The notes under the pieces were generated by a model, which ran no database searches, was not told where the DNA came from, and saw nothing but the letters and a program-made list of their open reading frames with translations. DNA of 64,000 nucleotides from Pseudonocardia sediminis (GTDB lineage: Bacteria; Actinomycetota; Actinomycetes; Mycobacteriales; Pseudonocardiaceae). The translations under genes and the position numbers were made by a program. How positions within the stretch are numbered: the stretch's first letter is position 1; each line of letters starts with the position of its first letter. Of this stretch, positions 1-10,744 are shown piece by piece. The stretch lies in the NCBI RefSeq assembly GCF_004217185.1, contig NZ_SHKL01000001.1, forward strand, positions 5,020,001-5,084,000, written 5' to 3'.

Positions 1-1
1 C

Positions 2-379
2 TGCGGCATGTCCGACCTGCCCGCCTTCTACGACGACACCGAGCCCTGGATCGGCGCCGCGGCCACCACGAAGTACGGCGACCCGCACGACGACGCCGCC
101 CTCCTCGCCGCGCTCTCCCCCCTCCGCGACGCCGCGAGGATCACCGCGCCGCTGCTGGTCGTGCACGGTGGACACGACACGAACGTCCCGCTCGGACAGG
201 CCCGCGCGATCGTCGACGCCCTGCGCGGACGGGACGCGCCGGTGGAGCTGCTGCTCCTCGACGACGAGGGCCACGAGGTGCACGACCGGCACACCCGCGC
301 GCGTGTCGTCCGCGACGTGACCGGGTTCGTCGTCGACGCCCTGAGACGCGGCCGAGCGGATCCGCTCAGGCGCGGCTGA
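2..379 (+). CDS. Alpha/beta-hydrolase (S9 prolyl-oligopeptidase-like), C-terminal part
   Basis: Only the last 125 codons are in the window; the reading frame is open from base 2, so the gene starts upstream. The fragment has the end of an alpha/beta-hydrolase fold of the S9 peptidase or dienelactone-hydrolase type: a strand followed by HGGHDTNVP, which carries the catalytic Asp, and DDEGHEV, which carries the catalytic His. The nucleophile Ser must lie outside the window. The product is probably a cytoplasmic serine hydrolase or peptidase; the substrate cannot be told. Its stop overlaps the stop of the convergent kinase gene by 14 bp. Confidence 0.75.
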   Translation, partial: CGMSDLPAFYDDTEPWIGAAATTKYGDPHDDAALLAALSPLRDAARITAPLLVVHGGHDTNVPLGQARAIVDALRGRDAPVELLLLDDEGHEVHDRHTRARVVRDVTGFVVDALRRGRADPLRRG

Positions 380-1937
380 AGGACTGGACGATCTGCTGGC
401 CGCTGGAGTCGGTCCCGACGACGAACCGGTAGTTCTCCTGGCTCTGGCCGCCGTTGTTGTTGATGAAGACGATCGTGGCGGTCACGGCGTTGTCGCCGTC
501 GCGGCGCAGATTCTGCGCGTAGACCGTGCGCAGGCCGCCGTAGAACCGCTGGAACTGCCCGTACCCGCCGGACTGCGCCTGCGCCGCCGGGCTGAGCATG
601 TTGAACGCGGCCTGGGTGTTGCCGGGGAGCTGCCCGTAGTAGCTCTGGACGAACGCGACCGCGTTCACCGGGGCGGAGTTCGCCGAGCTCGACGGGGTCG
701 GCGTGGGCGTCGTCGTCGACGGGGTCGGAGTCGGGGTCGCGGTCGTCGGCGCCGGGGTGGTCGTCGGGGCCGCGCTCGTCGTGGGGGCGGCGACGGCGGG
801 CTGCTCGGTGTTCTCCGAGTTGGCCCGCACCACACCGAACGCGATGCTCCCGCCGAGGACCAGCAGTGCGACGACGACGCCGGCGATGACCGGGAGCCGC
901 TTGCGGAACCCGCCGCGGCCCCGTCCGCCCCGGCGGGCGCCACCGCTCGCGCCGCCGCCCGGGATCACCATCGGTGCCGGGACGGGCGCGTCGGTCAGCG
1001 TGCCGGGATTCGACTCCGCCCCGACCGGCTCGGCGTCCGCCGCGATCTGCTCGGCATCGAGCATCGCGGTACCGGTGGCCGACGGCGTGGCCAGGCCCGC
1101 GACGGACTGACCTGCGGCGATCCGGGCGAGGGAGTCCCGGGCCTGGGACGCGCTGGGCCGGTCGGACGGGTCGTTGGACAGCAGGCGCATCAGCAGCGCG
1201 GTCATCGACCCGGCGTCGGTCGGCGGGCGGATCGCGCCGGTGGCGACCTTGTGCAGCAGCGCGTAGGCGTTGTCGTCGAGCCCGAACGGCGGCTCGCCCT
1301 CGACCGCGGCGTAGAGCGTCGCGCCCAGGGCGAACACGTCCGAGGCTGCGGTCGGCTCCTGGCCGCGGGCCACCTCGGGAGACAGGAACGCCGGCGTCCC
1401 GGCGATCACGCCGGTGCGGGTGAGCTGGACGTCGTCGACGGCACGGGACACGCCGAAGTCGGTGATCTTGGCCCGGCCGTCCTCGGCGAGCAGGACGTTG
1501 CCCGGTTTCACGTCACGGTGCACCACTCCGGCCGCGTGCGCGGCGGAGAGCCCGTCGGCGACCTGACGGCCGATCGCGGCCGCCTCGCGCGGGCTCATCG
1601 GGCCCTTCTCGGCCAGCACGGCCGCCATCGAGCGCGACGGCAGGTACTCCATCACGAGCCACGGCCGGTCGTCGTGCACCACGACGTCGAACATGCTGAT
1701 CACGTGGGCGTGCTGCAGGCGGGCCCCGATCCGGCCCTCGCGCAGGATCCGCTGCCGCGACTCCTCAAGCTGGTCCGCCGACGGCAGCGCGGCCGCGAGC
1801 AGCTCCTTGACCGCGACGGTCCGGTTGAGCAGCTCGTCGGTCCCCCGCCAGACCGCACCCATCGCCCCGGCACCGATCCGCTCGTCGAGCCGGTAGCGGT
1901 TCCCGATCCGGGCGGTCTCGGGGGTGGGCGAGCTCAT
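366..1937 (-). CDS. Transmembrane Ser/Thr protein kinase with extracellular NTF2-like domain
   Basis: This 523-aa Hanks-type kinase has a Gly-rich loop GAGAMGAVW (residues 22-30), AVKELL for the ATP-binding Lys, HRDVKPGNVLL in the catalytic loop, a DFGVSR magnesium loop and a TPAFLSPEV P+1 loop. The cytoplasmic kinase is followed by an Ala/Pro linker, one membrane helix (about 350-372), a Pro/Thr-rich extracytoplasmic stalk and a roughly 100-residue C-terminal domain that resembles the NTF2/SnoaL fold. PASTA repeats, usual in PknB, are absent, so the ligand is probably not muropeptide. The start MSSPTPE is chosen because the kinase fold begins right after it; an upstream extension to 1991 would add 18 unlikely residues. 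Confidence 0.88.
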   Translation of the reverse strand: MSSPTPETARIGNRYRLDERIGAGAMGAVWRGTDELLNRTVAVKELLAAALPSADQLEESRQRILREGRIGARLQHAHVISMFDVVVHDDRPWLVMEYLPSRSMAAVLAEKGPMSPREAAAIGRQVADGLSAAHAAGVVHRDVKPGNVLLAEDGRAKITDFGVSRAVDDVQLTRTGVIAGTPAFLSPEVARGQEPTAASDVFALGATLYAAVEGEPPFGLDDNAYALLHKVATGAIRPPTDAGSMTALLMRLLSNDPSDRPSASQARDSLARIAAGQSVAGLATPSATGTAMLDAEQIAADAEPVGAESNPGTLTDAPVPAPMVIPGGGASGGARRGGRGRGGFRKRLPVIAGVVVALLVLGGSIAFGVVRANSENTEQPAVAAPTTSAAPTTTPAPTTATPTPTPSTTTPTPTPSSSANSAPVNAVAFVQSYYGQLPGNTQAAFNMLSPAAQAQSGGYGQFQRFYGGLRTVYAQNLRRDGDNAVTATIVFINNNGGQSQENYRFVVGTDSSGQQIVQSFSRA

Positions 1938-2070
1938 GAGGTCCAAGGGTAGGCAATGTCGCCGAGGCCCATCGCGGCAGGGCACCCGCACTTCTCACCC
2001 ATTCGAGTGACATCCATCTCGGTCGCCATGCCCCGACCGCACTACTCGCCAGTAGGCCGGTGGAGTGTGG

Positions 2071-3474
2071 TCATTTCGGCAGTCCCAGCTTGGAGGAGCA
2101 CGCGGGCCACGAACCGTACCCACCCCGGGCGTCCCTGACCTTCGTCGCGATCTCGATCTGCTGTTCCTTCGTGGCCTGGTCGGCGCGGGGTGCGTACGTC
2201 GTCCCTCCGAAGTCGCTCCACGTCCCCTTGTCGAACTGCAGGCCGCCGTAGTAGCCGTTGCCGGAGTCGATCGCCCAGTTCCCGGTCGACTCGCACTGGG
2301 CGAGCTTGTCCCAGGACGGGTCGGCACTCGCCTTCTGCCCGGTCTTCGGCGCGGACTTCGGGGCCTCGGCCTGGGGCTTCTCCTCCTTCGGGGCCTCGGA
2401 CCCGGGCTTCTCCGCCTTCGGAGCGTCCTTCGTCGGCCCGTCGTCCCCGGAGTCCTCGTCCTTCTCCTCGTCCTCCTTGGCGGGGCTCTTCCCGTCGGAG
2501 GACGATCCCGAGTCGCTTCCGTCCGCGTCGCCACCGTCCTCGCCGGACTTCTCCCCCGGCTCTCCGGTCGGCGTCCCCTCGTCGGACGAGTCCTCACCGG
2601 ACCCGGCGTCCGATCCGGTGTTTCCCGACTCCTTCTCGCCGGAGCCGTCCTCCCCGGAGCCGCCGTCCGAGCCGTACCGGCCGTCCTCGGGGGACGAGCC
2701 CGACGCCGGGTCGTCGCCCGGCTGCACCTGGTCCGACGAGCCCCTCCCCTCCGAGGACGGGTCCCCGGATCCGCCCGACCCCGAGCCGGAGCTCATAGAG
2801 CCCGAGTCCCCGGAACCCTCGGAGCCGTCGGCACTCGACGACCCGGAGCTCGAGGAATCGGAGCCGGAGGAGTCGGAGGAGCTCGAACCGGACGAGCCCG
2901 ACCCGGTCGTGTCGCCGCCGCTGCTCCCCGACGTCCCCGCCGGCGACGCCCCGGCCGCCGACGAGCCCGTGCCCGACGCCCCGGCCGCTGCCGCTGCACC
3001 GCCTTCTCCGGTGGCCTGGGCGACGACCTCACCGTCCGGGCTCCCGTACCCGGCCGCGACATCGTCGACGACGAGCACCCACGCCGGTCCCCCGCCCTCC
3101 TTCGGCACCGGGAACCGCGCCACGCCCGCACTGGCCAGGGCCGCCATCTTCAGCGTCCGGCCGGTGGCGGCGTCGTACCACCAGGGCTGCGCCCGGTCGC
3201 CGGAGAGCAGGTCGAGGTCGAGCACGACGTCGCCGCCGGCCGGGGTGTAGCCGAGGACGTAGGACCCGTCGTCGGCCGAGGTGATCGTGATCCGCCTGTC
3301 GACCGCGGCGACGCCGACGGTGAACCCGCCCTCGCCGTAGGGACTCAGCGGGGCGCGCGGGTTGCCGGCGTCCGCCAGCGCGACCTGGGTGCCGACGACC
3401 GCCGCGACGACCAGCAGCGCCGTCCCCAGCGCGGCCGGCGCATGCCGCCAGACGGGTCCTCGGTGCTCCAACAC
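2071..3474 (-). CDS. Secreted Rpf-type muralytic transglycosylase with long acidic linker
   Basis: This 467-aa exported protein has an N-terminal hydrophobic segment (about 13-35). A beta-rich region (about 48-150; YTPAGGDVVLDLDLLSG, WWYDAATGR, WVLVVDD) resembles the PF12904 putative collagen/carbohydrate-binding module. A very long Ser/Gly/Asp/Glu/Pro linker (about 155-380) follows, then a C-terminal resuscitation-promoting-factor domain (about 384-467). In that domain QCESTGNW supplies the catalytic Glu (about E395), GYYGGLQF the glycan cleft, and C394 with C459 the conserved disulfide. Rpf domains cleave peptidoglycan glycan strands and stimulate regrowth from dormancy. The protein is larger than simple Rpfs because of the linker and N-terminal module. 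It is encoded alone, downstream of a nested palindrome. Confidence 0.85.
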   Translation of the reverse strand: MLEHRGPVWRHAPAALGTALLVVAAVVGTQVALADAGNPRAPLSPYGEGGFTVGVAAVDRRITITSADDGSYVLGYTPAGGDVVLDLDLLSGDRAQPWWYDAATGRTLKMAALASAGVARFPVPKEGGGPAWVLVVDDVAAGYGSPDGEVVAQATGEGGAAAAAGASGTGSSAAGASPAGTSGSSGGDTTGSGSSGSSSSDSSGSDSSSSGSSSADGSEGSGDSGSMSSGSGSGGSGDPSSEGRGSSDQVQPGDDPASGSSPEDGRYGSDGGSGEDGSGEKESGNTGSDAGSGEDSSDEGTPTGEPGEKSGEDGGDADGSDSGSSSDGKSPAKEDEEKDEDSGDDGPTKDAPKAEKPGSEAPKEEKPQAEAPKSAPKTGQKASADPSWDKLAQCESTGNWAIDSGNGYYGGLQFDKGTWSDFGGTTYAPRADQATKEQQIEIATKVRDARGGYGSWPACSSKLGLPK

Positions 3475-3577
3475 CCAGCCACCCTGGACGTGCCCGCGGC
3501 CTGCCCGGACCGGAACGTCAGGAAGTGTTCACGATCGTCAGCACCGCACGCCCGCCCCACCCGGGTCCGGCCGGACA

Positions 3578-3665
3578 CATGATCCGGAGTACGCGCGCCG
3601 AACCGGAGTTCGCGCGCGTCCGGACGCGCGCGAACTCCGGTGACGCGCGCGAACTCCTGATCATG
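3578..3665. repeat. Nested inverted repeat (REP-like/cruciform element)
   Basis: The inner part, 3603-3640, is a perfect 38-bp palindrome whose arm begins CCGGAGTTCGCGCGCG. It is enclosed by outer arms 3578-3597 and 3646-3665, which pair over 20 bp with two mismatches. The same GGAGTTCGCGCG unit therefore occurs four times, twice on each strand. It lies between the stop of the DsbA-fold gene (3698) and the start of the rpf gene (3474). It could end transcription from the former or be a dispersed intergenic repeat. Confidence 0.8.
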
Positions 3666-3697
3666 GGTGCGCGGGCCGGCCGGAGCCGGCCGTGGGC

Positions 3698-4318
3698 TCA
3701 GTAGTCGAAGCTCGGGTCCTCGGTGCGGGTGCGCTTGAGCTCGAAGAAGTACGGGTTCTCGGCCATCAGGCGGGCCCCGTCGAACAGGCGTCCGGCGTCC
3801 TCGCCCTTGGGCACCCGGGAGATGACCGGGCCGAAGAACGCGACGCCGTCGACGTGGATGGTCGGCGTGCCGACGTCCAGGCCGACCGGGTCCATCCCGG
3901 CGTGGTGGCTCTTCTTGAGCTTCTCGTCGTAGTCGGTCGAGTGCGCGGCCTCGGCCAGCGACGCGTCGAGCCCGAGCTCCTCCAACGACCCCTTGATGAC
4001 GTCGTCGAAGTCCTTGTTGCCCTGGTTGTGGATGCGCTCGCCCATCGCGGTGTAGAGCGGGCGGAGGATCTCGTCGCCCTTCTGCTCCGCGGCGGCGATC
4101 GCGACCCGCACCGGGCCCCACGCCTTCGCCATCATCTCGCGGTACTGCTCGGGCAGGTCACGCCCCTCGTTGAGCACCGCCAGGCTCATCACGTGGAACG
4201 CGACGTCCACGTCACGGACCTTCTCCACCTCCAGCACCCAGCGCGAGGTCAGCCATGCCCACGGGCACAGCGGGTCGAACCAGACGTCGACACGGGCGCG
4301 TTCTGCAGCAGTCGTCAT
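3698..4318 (-). CDS. DsbA-fold protein of the Rv2466c (mycothiol-linked reductase) family
   Basis: This 206-aa cytoplasmic protein has a thioredoxin/DsbA fold. It starts with VDVWFDPLCPWAW, the active-site stretch of the Rv2466c-like family, followed by an all-alpha insertion and the cis-Pro loop GTPTIHVDG. Rv2466c of Mycobacterium tuberculosis is a mycothiol-dependent nitroreductase/oxidoreductase. Here the motif reads CPWA, so only the first Cys is present and a monothiol mechanism is likely. The gene is divergent from pepN across 114 bp, the same arrangement as Rv2466c-Rv2467. The start MTTAAERARVDV sits just before the first strand; an open frame upstream to 5695 is only a GC shadow. Confidence 0.82.
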   Translation of the reverse strand: MTTAAERARVDVWFDPLCPWAWLTSRWVLEVEKVRDVDVAFHVMSLAVLNEGRDLPEQYREMMAKAWGPVRVAIAAAEQKGDEILRPLYTAMGERIHNQGNKDFDDVIKGSLEELGLDASLAEAAHSTDYDEKLKKSHHAGMDPVGLDVGTPTIHVDGVAFFGPVISRVPKGEDAGRLFDGARLMAENPYFFELKRTRTEDPSFDY

Positions 4319-4432
4319 GTCCGGTCCAACACCGTCGGCGGCGGGTGATGTTCCCGCGTGTGCCGAATGAGGCGGGGGCACGGAGGGCACACGTGATTGG
4401 ATGCCCCAGCGACCCGATCTGGAAGGGACTCC

Positions 4433-7006
<2,574 letters not shown>

Positions 7007-7016
7007 GGCTCGCACG

Positions 7017-7054
7017 ACGACGGGCCGCCGACCTGCAGGTCGGCGGCCCGTCGT
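7017..7054. terminator. Perfect palindrome, probable bidirectional terminator
   Basis: A perfect 38-bp palindrome is centred between 7035 and 7036, with 19-bp arms and a left arm starting ACGGGCCGCCGACCT after a few leading bases. It sits in the 65-bp gap between the convergent stops of pepN (7006) and the small Cys-rich gene (7072). There is no T-tract, which is normal for high-GC actinomycete terminators. Confidence 0.8.
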
Positions 7055-7071
7055 GTGTCGTGGTCGTGGGG

Positions 7072-7446
7072 TCAGCGCCGCCAGCGGCGCAGTGCCCGGC
7101 GGACGGGGCTCACGTTCTCGTCGGCCTCGGTGCGGAACGATCCGCACGTCTCGGGGCCGCAGAACCCGCAGTCGTCCCCGGCGCGGTAGTGCTCGTGCAT
7201 CTCCTCGGGGTGCCCGCACAGGCACGTCCGCACGCCGGTCTCCGGCGGTGCCGGTGTCGTGACCGGCGGACCCTGCACGATCTGCTCCCGGGGCGCCTGG
7301 CGCGGGGCCGGGATCGCGGTGCCGAGATCCCCGACGGCCGGCAGACCGGTCGGCGGTGTCAGTACCGCCGCGCTCGGGGCCGACGACTCCCGGTCACCAC
7401 CGGCACGACGGGACGAGCCCGTACCATTCCGCTGCGACTCACCCAT
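7072..7446 (-). CDS. Hypothetical protein with Cys/His-rich C-terminal motif
   Basis: This 124-aa protein has no family I can name. The N-terminal two thirds are low-complexity (Ser/Gly/Pro/Thr). The C-terminal third has CLCGHPEEMHEH followed by CGFCGPETCGSF, with five Cys and several His in about 30 residues, so metal (zinc) binding is likely; a basic tail RRALRRWRR follows. ATG 7446 is preceded by a good GAGGAGG ribosome-binding site, which is why the longer frame to 7515 is rejected. It lies 108 bp downstream of the histidine kinase on the same strand and may belong to the same transcript. Confidence 0.65.
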   Translation of the reverse strand: MGESQRNGTGSSRRAGGDRESSAPSAAVLTPPTGLPAVGDLGTAIPAPRQAPREQIVQGPPVTTPAPPETGVRTCLCGHPEEMHEHYRAGDDCGFCGPETCGSFRTEADENVSPVRRALRRWRR

Positions 7447-7554
7447 GGGTGACCTCCTCAGTGCGACCGGACATCCGTGTCCTGATTTCGACCACAGTAT
7501 GCGATCACGACGCACCTGAGGGCTATCACACGTTCGTGATTCGATCAGAAGTAA

Positions 7555-9048
7555 CTAGGGACGCGCGGACGGCAGAGTCAGGACGGCCAGGCAGCCGACC
7601 GGGTCCTGGACCGTCCGGAGGTGCAGCGACCCGCCGTTCTTCACGGCCAGATCGCGGCTGTAGCCCAGCCCGATGCCCGAGCCGCCCTTCGACTCGTCGT
7701 GCACTCCGCGCTCGAAGACCCGTTCCTCCTGGCCCTCCGGCAGGCCCGGCCCGGCGTCGCGGACCTCGACGACGACGGTGTGCCCGTCGCCCGGACGGCC
7801 GCGCACCGTCACCGGGGAGCCGGGGGCGTGCCGGGCGCAGTTCGCCAGCAGGTTCGTGACGATGTGCGAGGTGACCGACTCCGACGTCGCCGCCCGCAGG
7901 TCGGGATCGGCCTCGAGCACGATCGGCAGGTCCCCCTGCCGGATCAGGACCAGCCGCTCCAGCAGGGGCGTGACCAGGTGCTCGTCCGGCTCACCGTGCG
8001 CCTCGGTCATCTCCTTGTCGGTGGCGTCCATCTGCTCGGCCAGCGGCGACTCGAGCATCAGGCGCAGCCTGCCGAGCTCGGAGAGCAGGGCCAGCCGTAT
8101 CTTCTCCGCCTGATCGCCACCGCCGCGGGTGCTGAGCACGTGGGCGGCGCCGGCGAGCCCGGCGAGCCCGTTGCGCAGCTCGTGGTCGCGCTCGGCGGCG
8201 AGCAGGGTGGCGCGTTCGAGGTGCAGGGTGGCCTGACCGAGCTCCTCCTCCTGCGCGTCGTACTCCGACTCCATCGCGGTGATCTGGCGCCGCGCCATGT
8301 GCAGCAACGCGAGCAGGACGATCGCCATGCCGATCGCGCGCAGCGACGGGTAGATCAGGTTCGTCATCGGCAGGCCCGGGACCACCTGGCGGTGCAGCTG
8401 CGACACCGCGATCACGATCAGCCCGAGACCGAGCCGGGACCGCGACCTGCTCTGCCTGCGGTAGCCGTCGAACAGGAAGACGACGGCGACCAGGGTCCAG
8501 CCGACGAGCGTGACCACCGAAGCGAACGGGCTGGCGGACAGGGCGTCGGTGACGGGGGTCGGCGCCGTGCCGTTCAGCAGCGCGGCCAGGCCGAGCCCGA
8601 CGACGAGGATCGCCCAGCCGCCCCAGTTGCCCAGCCGGCCCGGGGGCTTCAGGCCCACCAGCATGATCACCAGGGCGATGGTGAGCAGCAGCAGGCTCGC
8701 CAGCCGGTTCGTCGAGGTCCGCGCCTCCCCCGCCATCAGCGCGGAGATCGGCAGCACGACCAGGCCGTAGAGCAGCAGGGCCGCCCCGAACCAGGACGGC
8801 CGGTGGTCGCGGAAGAGCCGGGCCAGGAACAGCGACGTCAGTGCCGCGGCGATCCCGAGACCGGCTGCGACGTAGGTCAGGTTCACCGACGCGGACGCCA
8901 GGTTCACCCGGCCCTCGACGAACCGTGCCCCGGCGACGGCGATCACGATGGCGCACAGGGCGAGGACGGCGACGCCGTCGGTCACCTGACCGGCGACGAA
9001 CCTCGCCCGGCGCAGGCGTCCGATCACGCTGGTCACGCCGATCGCCAC
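7555..9048 (-). CDS. Multi-pass membrane sensor histidine kinase
   Basis: This 497-aa kinase has a membrane-embedded N-terminal sensor of about eight hydrophobic helices (residues about 20-270) and no large extracellular domain. Then come a coiled-coil dimerisation region with the H-box ERDHELRNGLAG, an N-box HIVTNLLANCARHA, a G1 box RDAGPGLP and a G2 box GIGLGYS. It should autophosphorylate on the H-box His and signal to the response regulator encoded just upstream. The GTG start at 9048 follows GGGAGGC; a longer frame from 9135 is not supported by a ribosome-binding site. The sensed signal is unknown; the helix-rich sensor suggests a membrane or lipophilic cue. Confidence 0.85.
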   Translation of the reverse strand: MAIGVTSVIGRLRRARFVAGQVTDGVAVLALCAIVIAVAGARFVEGRVNLASASVNLTYVAAGLGIAAALTSLFLARLFRDHRPSWFGAALLLYGLVVLPISALMAGEARTSTNRLASLLLLTIALVIMLVGLKPPGRLGNWGGWAILVVGLGLAALLNGTAPTPVTDALSASPFASVVTLVGWTLVAVVFLFDGYRRQSRSRSRLGLGLIVIAVSQLHRQVVPGLPMTNLIYPSLRAIGMAIVLLALLHMARRQITAMESEYDAQEEELGQATLHLERATLLAAERDHELRNGLAGLAGAAHVLSTRGGGDQAEKIRLALLSELGRLRLMLESPLAEQMDATDKEMTEAHGEPDEHLVTPLLERLVLIRQGDLPIVLEADPDLRAATSESVTSHIVTNLLANCARHAPGSPVTVRGRPGDGHTVVVEVRDAGPGLPEGQEERVFERGVHDESKGGSGIGLGYSRDLAVKNGGSLHLRTVQDPVGCLAVLTLPSARP

Positions 9049-9211
9049 GTCTGCCTCCCGATCACCACGACTGGTGGACGCAAAGTCTATGACGTACGCG
9101 ACATCACTCCGACGTGGGTCACCCGGGAAGAGCAACAGCGGTTGCGGTGGGCGGTCGAACGGTCGCCGAGGGCGACGTCAGGGGACCTGAGACGTCATCG
9201 TCGGCCGTGCG

Positions 9212-9883
9212 TCATGCCCCGCCGTGCGTCCGGCGGTAGAGCGCGACGGCCTCGAGCTGGGACCCGACCTCGAGCTTGGTCAGGACGGCCCGGATCTGGG
9301 TCCGCACGGTCGCGAGCGAGACGACGAAGTGCTCGGCGACGGCCTGGGCCCGCTTGCCGGCGGCCAGCAGCGCCAGTACCTCGCGTTCGCGCTGGGTCAG
9401 CTTCTCCAGCTTCGAGGTGACGTCGCGGCGCTCGTTCTCCTTCGCCAGGTGCATCTCGATCAGCTGCTCGCGGCGCCCCGGGGGCATCACCGAGCGGCCC
9501 GCCCGGGCCTCCCGGATGGCGCCGAGCAGCGTCGGGAACGGCGCGTTCTTCGGCACCCAGACGAACCCGCCCGCGGCGAGCGCGGCACCGATCCGGCCGG
9601 CGTCGGAGCTCCCGGACAGGACGACGACCTTCCAACCGAGCCCGATGATCGGCCCGACGAGACGGACGCCGTCGATCCGGTTGCCCTCGGCGTCGCGGCC
9701 CAGGTCCAGGTCGAGCACCGCCAGGCCGGGTGGGGAGATGCGCTCGGCGCTCTCCAGGACCCCGCGGGCGGAGCGGACCGGGAAGAACCGGGCGTCCTCC
9801 CCCTCGGCCTTGAGGCTCAGTGCGAGTGAGGATCCGACCAGCTCGTGATCGTCGACGATCAGGACGGGACCGGACGCCGTCAT
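9212..9883 (-). CDS. NarL/LuxR-type response regulator
   Basis: This 223-aa regulator has an N-terminal receiver domain with the acidic pair VDDHE at residues 10-14, a phosphoacceptor Asp at about D58 in AVLDLDLG, and the conserved Lys in WVPKNAP. A long helical linker leads to a C-terminal LuxR-type HTH (LTQREREVLALLAAG, then SLATVRTQIRAVLTKL). It is the probable partner of the histidine kinase that starts 163 bp downstream on the same strand. Target genes cannot be inferred; nothing nearby carries an obvious binding repeat. Confidence 0.88.
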   Translation of the reverse strand: MTASGPVLIVDDHELVGSSLALSLKAEGEDARFFPVRSARGVLESAERISPPGLAVLDLDLGRDAEGNRIDGVRLVGPIIGLGWKVVVLSGSSDAGRIGAALAAGGFVWVPKNAPFPTLLGAIREARAGRSVMPPGRREQLIEMHLAKENERRDVTSKLEKLTQREREVLALLAAGKRAQAVAEHFVVSLATVRTQIRAVLTKLEVGSQLEAVALYRRTHGGA

Positions 9884-9992
9884 CGCCCGATCGCCCCCGT
9901 AGTGCGCGCCATGGGGGACACCCTAGATCCGGAAGGACCTTCGTGGTGTCACGTGCACACCGGACATTTTCTCCGATGTCGACCGGGTGACG

Positions 9993-10460
9993 CTAAGAAC
10001 GGCTCCCGGCCTGGTCGGCGAGCATCCGCAGACCGCTCATCAGGCCGCCGAAAAGATCGCCCTCCTTGAACGAGGCCACCATGCTCATCAGGGCGAGCTT
10101 GGCGCCACGGTCGGGCAGGCGGACCTTGGCCTCGGACCCGGTGACGATCTCCAGCACCCGCTGCTCGGGGCTGACGGCCACCAGCACGGCCTCGTCGGAC
10201 CCCTCGACCCGTCCGTGCAGGTCGACGGCGCTGCGGTGCGCGTCGGCGCCGAGGTCACCGAGGTAGATCGCGAACCGCAGGCCGGTCTCGCGGCTGGTCA
10301 GCGTCAGCGCCTCGTCCAGGCGGGAGAGCTGGACCGGGGTGAACGGGTGCTCGTTGCCAGCCGGCTCGGTGTAGTTCTCGGCCGCGGAGATGCGGCCGGA
10401 GTTCGTGATGACCGCGCCCTCGGGCAGGTCCGGGTCCACAGCGACGATCGAGCCGCTCAT
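9993..10460 (-). CDS. DUF5130 (TPM-like) protein
   Basis: This 155-aa cytoplasmic protein matches the actinobacterial DUF5130 family, related to TPM-domain proteins: an N-terminal segment with SRLDEALTLTSRETGLRFAIYLGDLG, then EAVLVAVSPEQRVLEIVTG, and a helical end. The function is not established. ATG 10460 is chosen because the fold starts there; the frame runs up to 10541 without support. Its start is 7 bp after the stop of the CtaJ-like gene, so the two are probably one operon. In mycobacteria the DUF5130 and CtaJ genes also lie near pepN (from memory). Confidence 0.75.
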   Translation of the reverse strand: MSGSIVAVDPDLPEGAVITNSGRISAAENYTEPAGNEHPFTPVQLSRLDEALTLTSRETGLRFAIYLGDLGADAHRSAVDLHGRVEGSDEAVLVAVSPEQRVLEIVTGSEAKVRLPDRGAKLALMSMVASFKEGDLFGGLMSGLRMLADQAGSRS

Positions 10461-10467
10461 CCCGTGC

Positions 10468-10734
10468 TCACCACTTGCCACCGGTACCTCCCAGCGTGCT
10501 CTGTGCCGTCGTGGCCCCGCTACCGATGGCGGGGGTGTCACCGTGCGCGGCGTGTGCCGGCAGGTGCGCGCCCTCCGGGTTCGCGGTCCAGAACAGCGGC
10601 TCGTACGGCCAGGCGTCGCCGGCCTTGTAGCGGGCGCGACGGCGCCGGGAGCCGGCGCTGGTCCACAGCGCGATGGCCCCGTACAACGCGCCCGGCGCGA
10701 CCACGAAGGCCAGCAGGGTCTCCACGACTGTCAC
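10468..10734 (-). CDS. ctaJ: Small membrane protein, probable aa3 cytochrome oxidase subunit CtaJ
   Basis: This 88-aa protein has one N-terminal membrane helix (VETLLAFVVAPGALYGAI), a basic stretch SRRRRARYK, and then WPYEPLFWTANPEGAHLP. The pattern of one helix, an Arg-rich junction and a W/F-W-x-ANPEG signature matches the small actinobacterial family annotated as CtaJ, an accessory subunit of the aa3 oxidase in the mycobacterial bc-aa3 supercomplex. The GTG at 10734 puts the helix at the N-terminus; the longer frame to 10893 adds low-complexity residues. It sits 10 bp downstream of the DUF2252 gene and 7 bp upstream of DUF5130. The name rests on recalled family features and neighbourhood. 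Confidence 0.6.
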   Translation of the reverse strand: MTVVETLLAFVVAPGALYGAIALWTSAGSRRRRARYKAGDAWPYEPLFWTANPEGAHLPAHAAHGDTPAIGSGATTAQSTLGGTGGKW

Positions 10735-10744
10735 ATGGGAAAAC

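Noticed and set aside
2065..3582. Long plus-strand open frames opposite the rpf gene
   Set aside because: They are antisense to the biased Ser/Asp/Gly linker, give low-complexity Arg/Val or Ser/Pro proteins and have no ribosome-binding site; the minus-strand frame has a signal segment and a full Rpf domain.
3475..3697. Possible c-di-AMP (ydaO-type) riboswitch upstream of rpf
   Set aside because: Some actinomycete rpf genes have one, but this 223-bp leader shows only the nested palindrome and lacks the expected conserved helices by eye.
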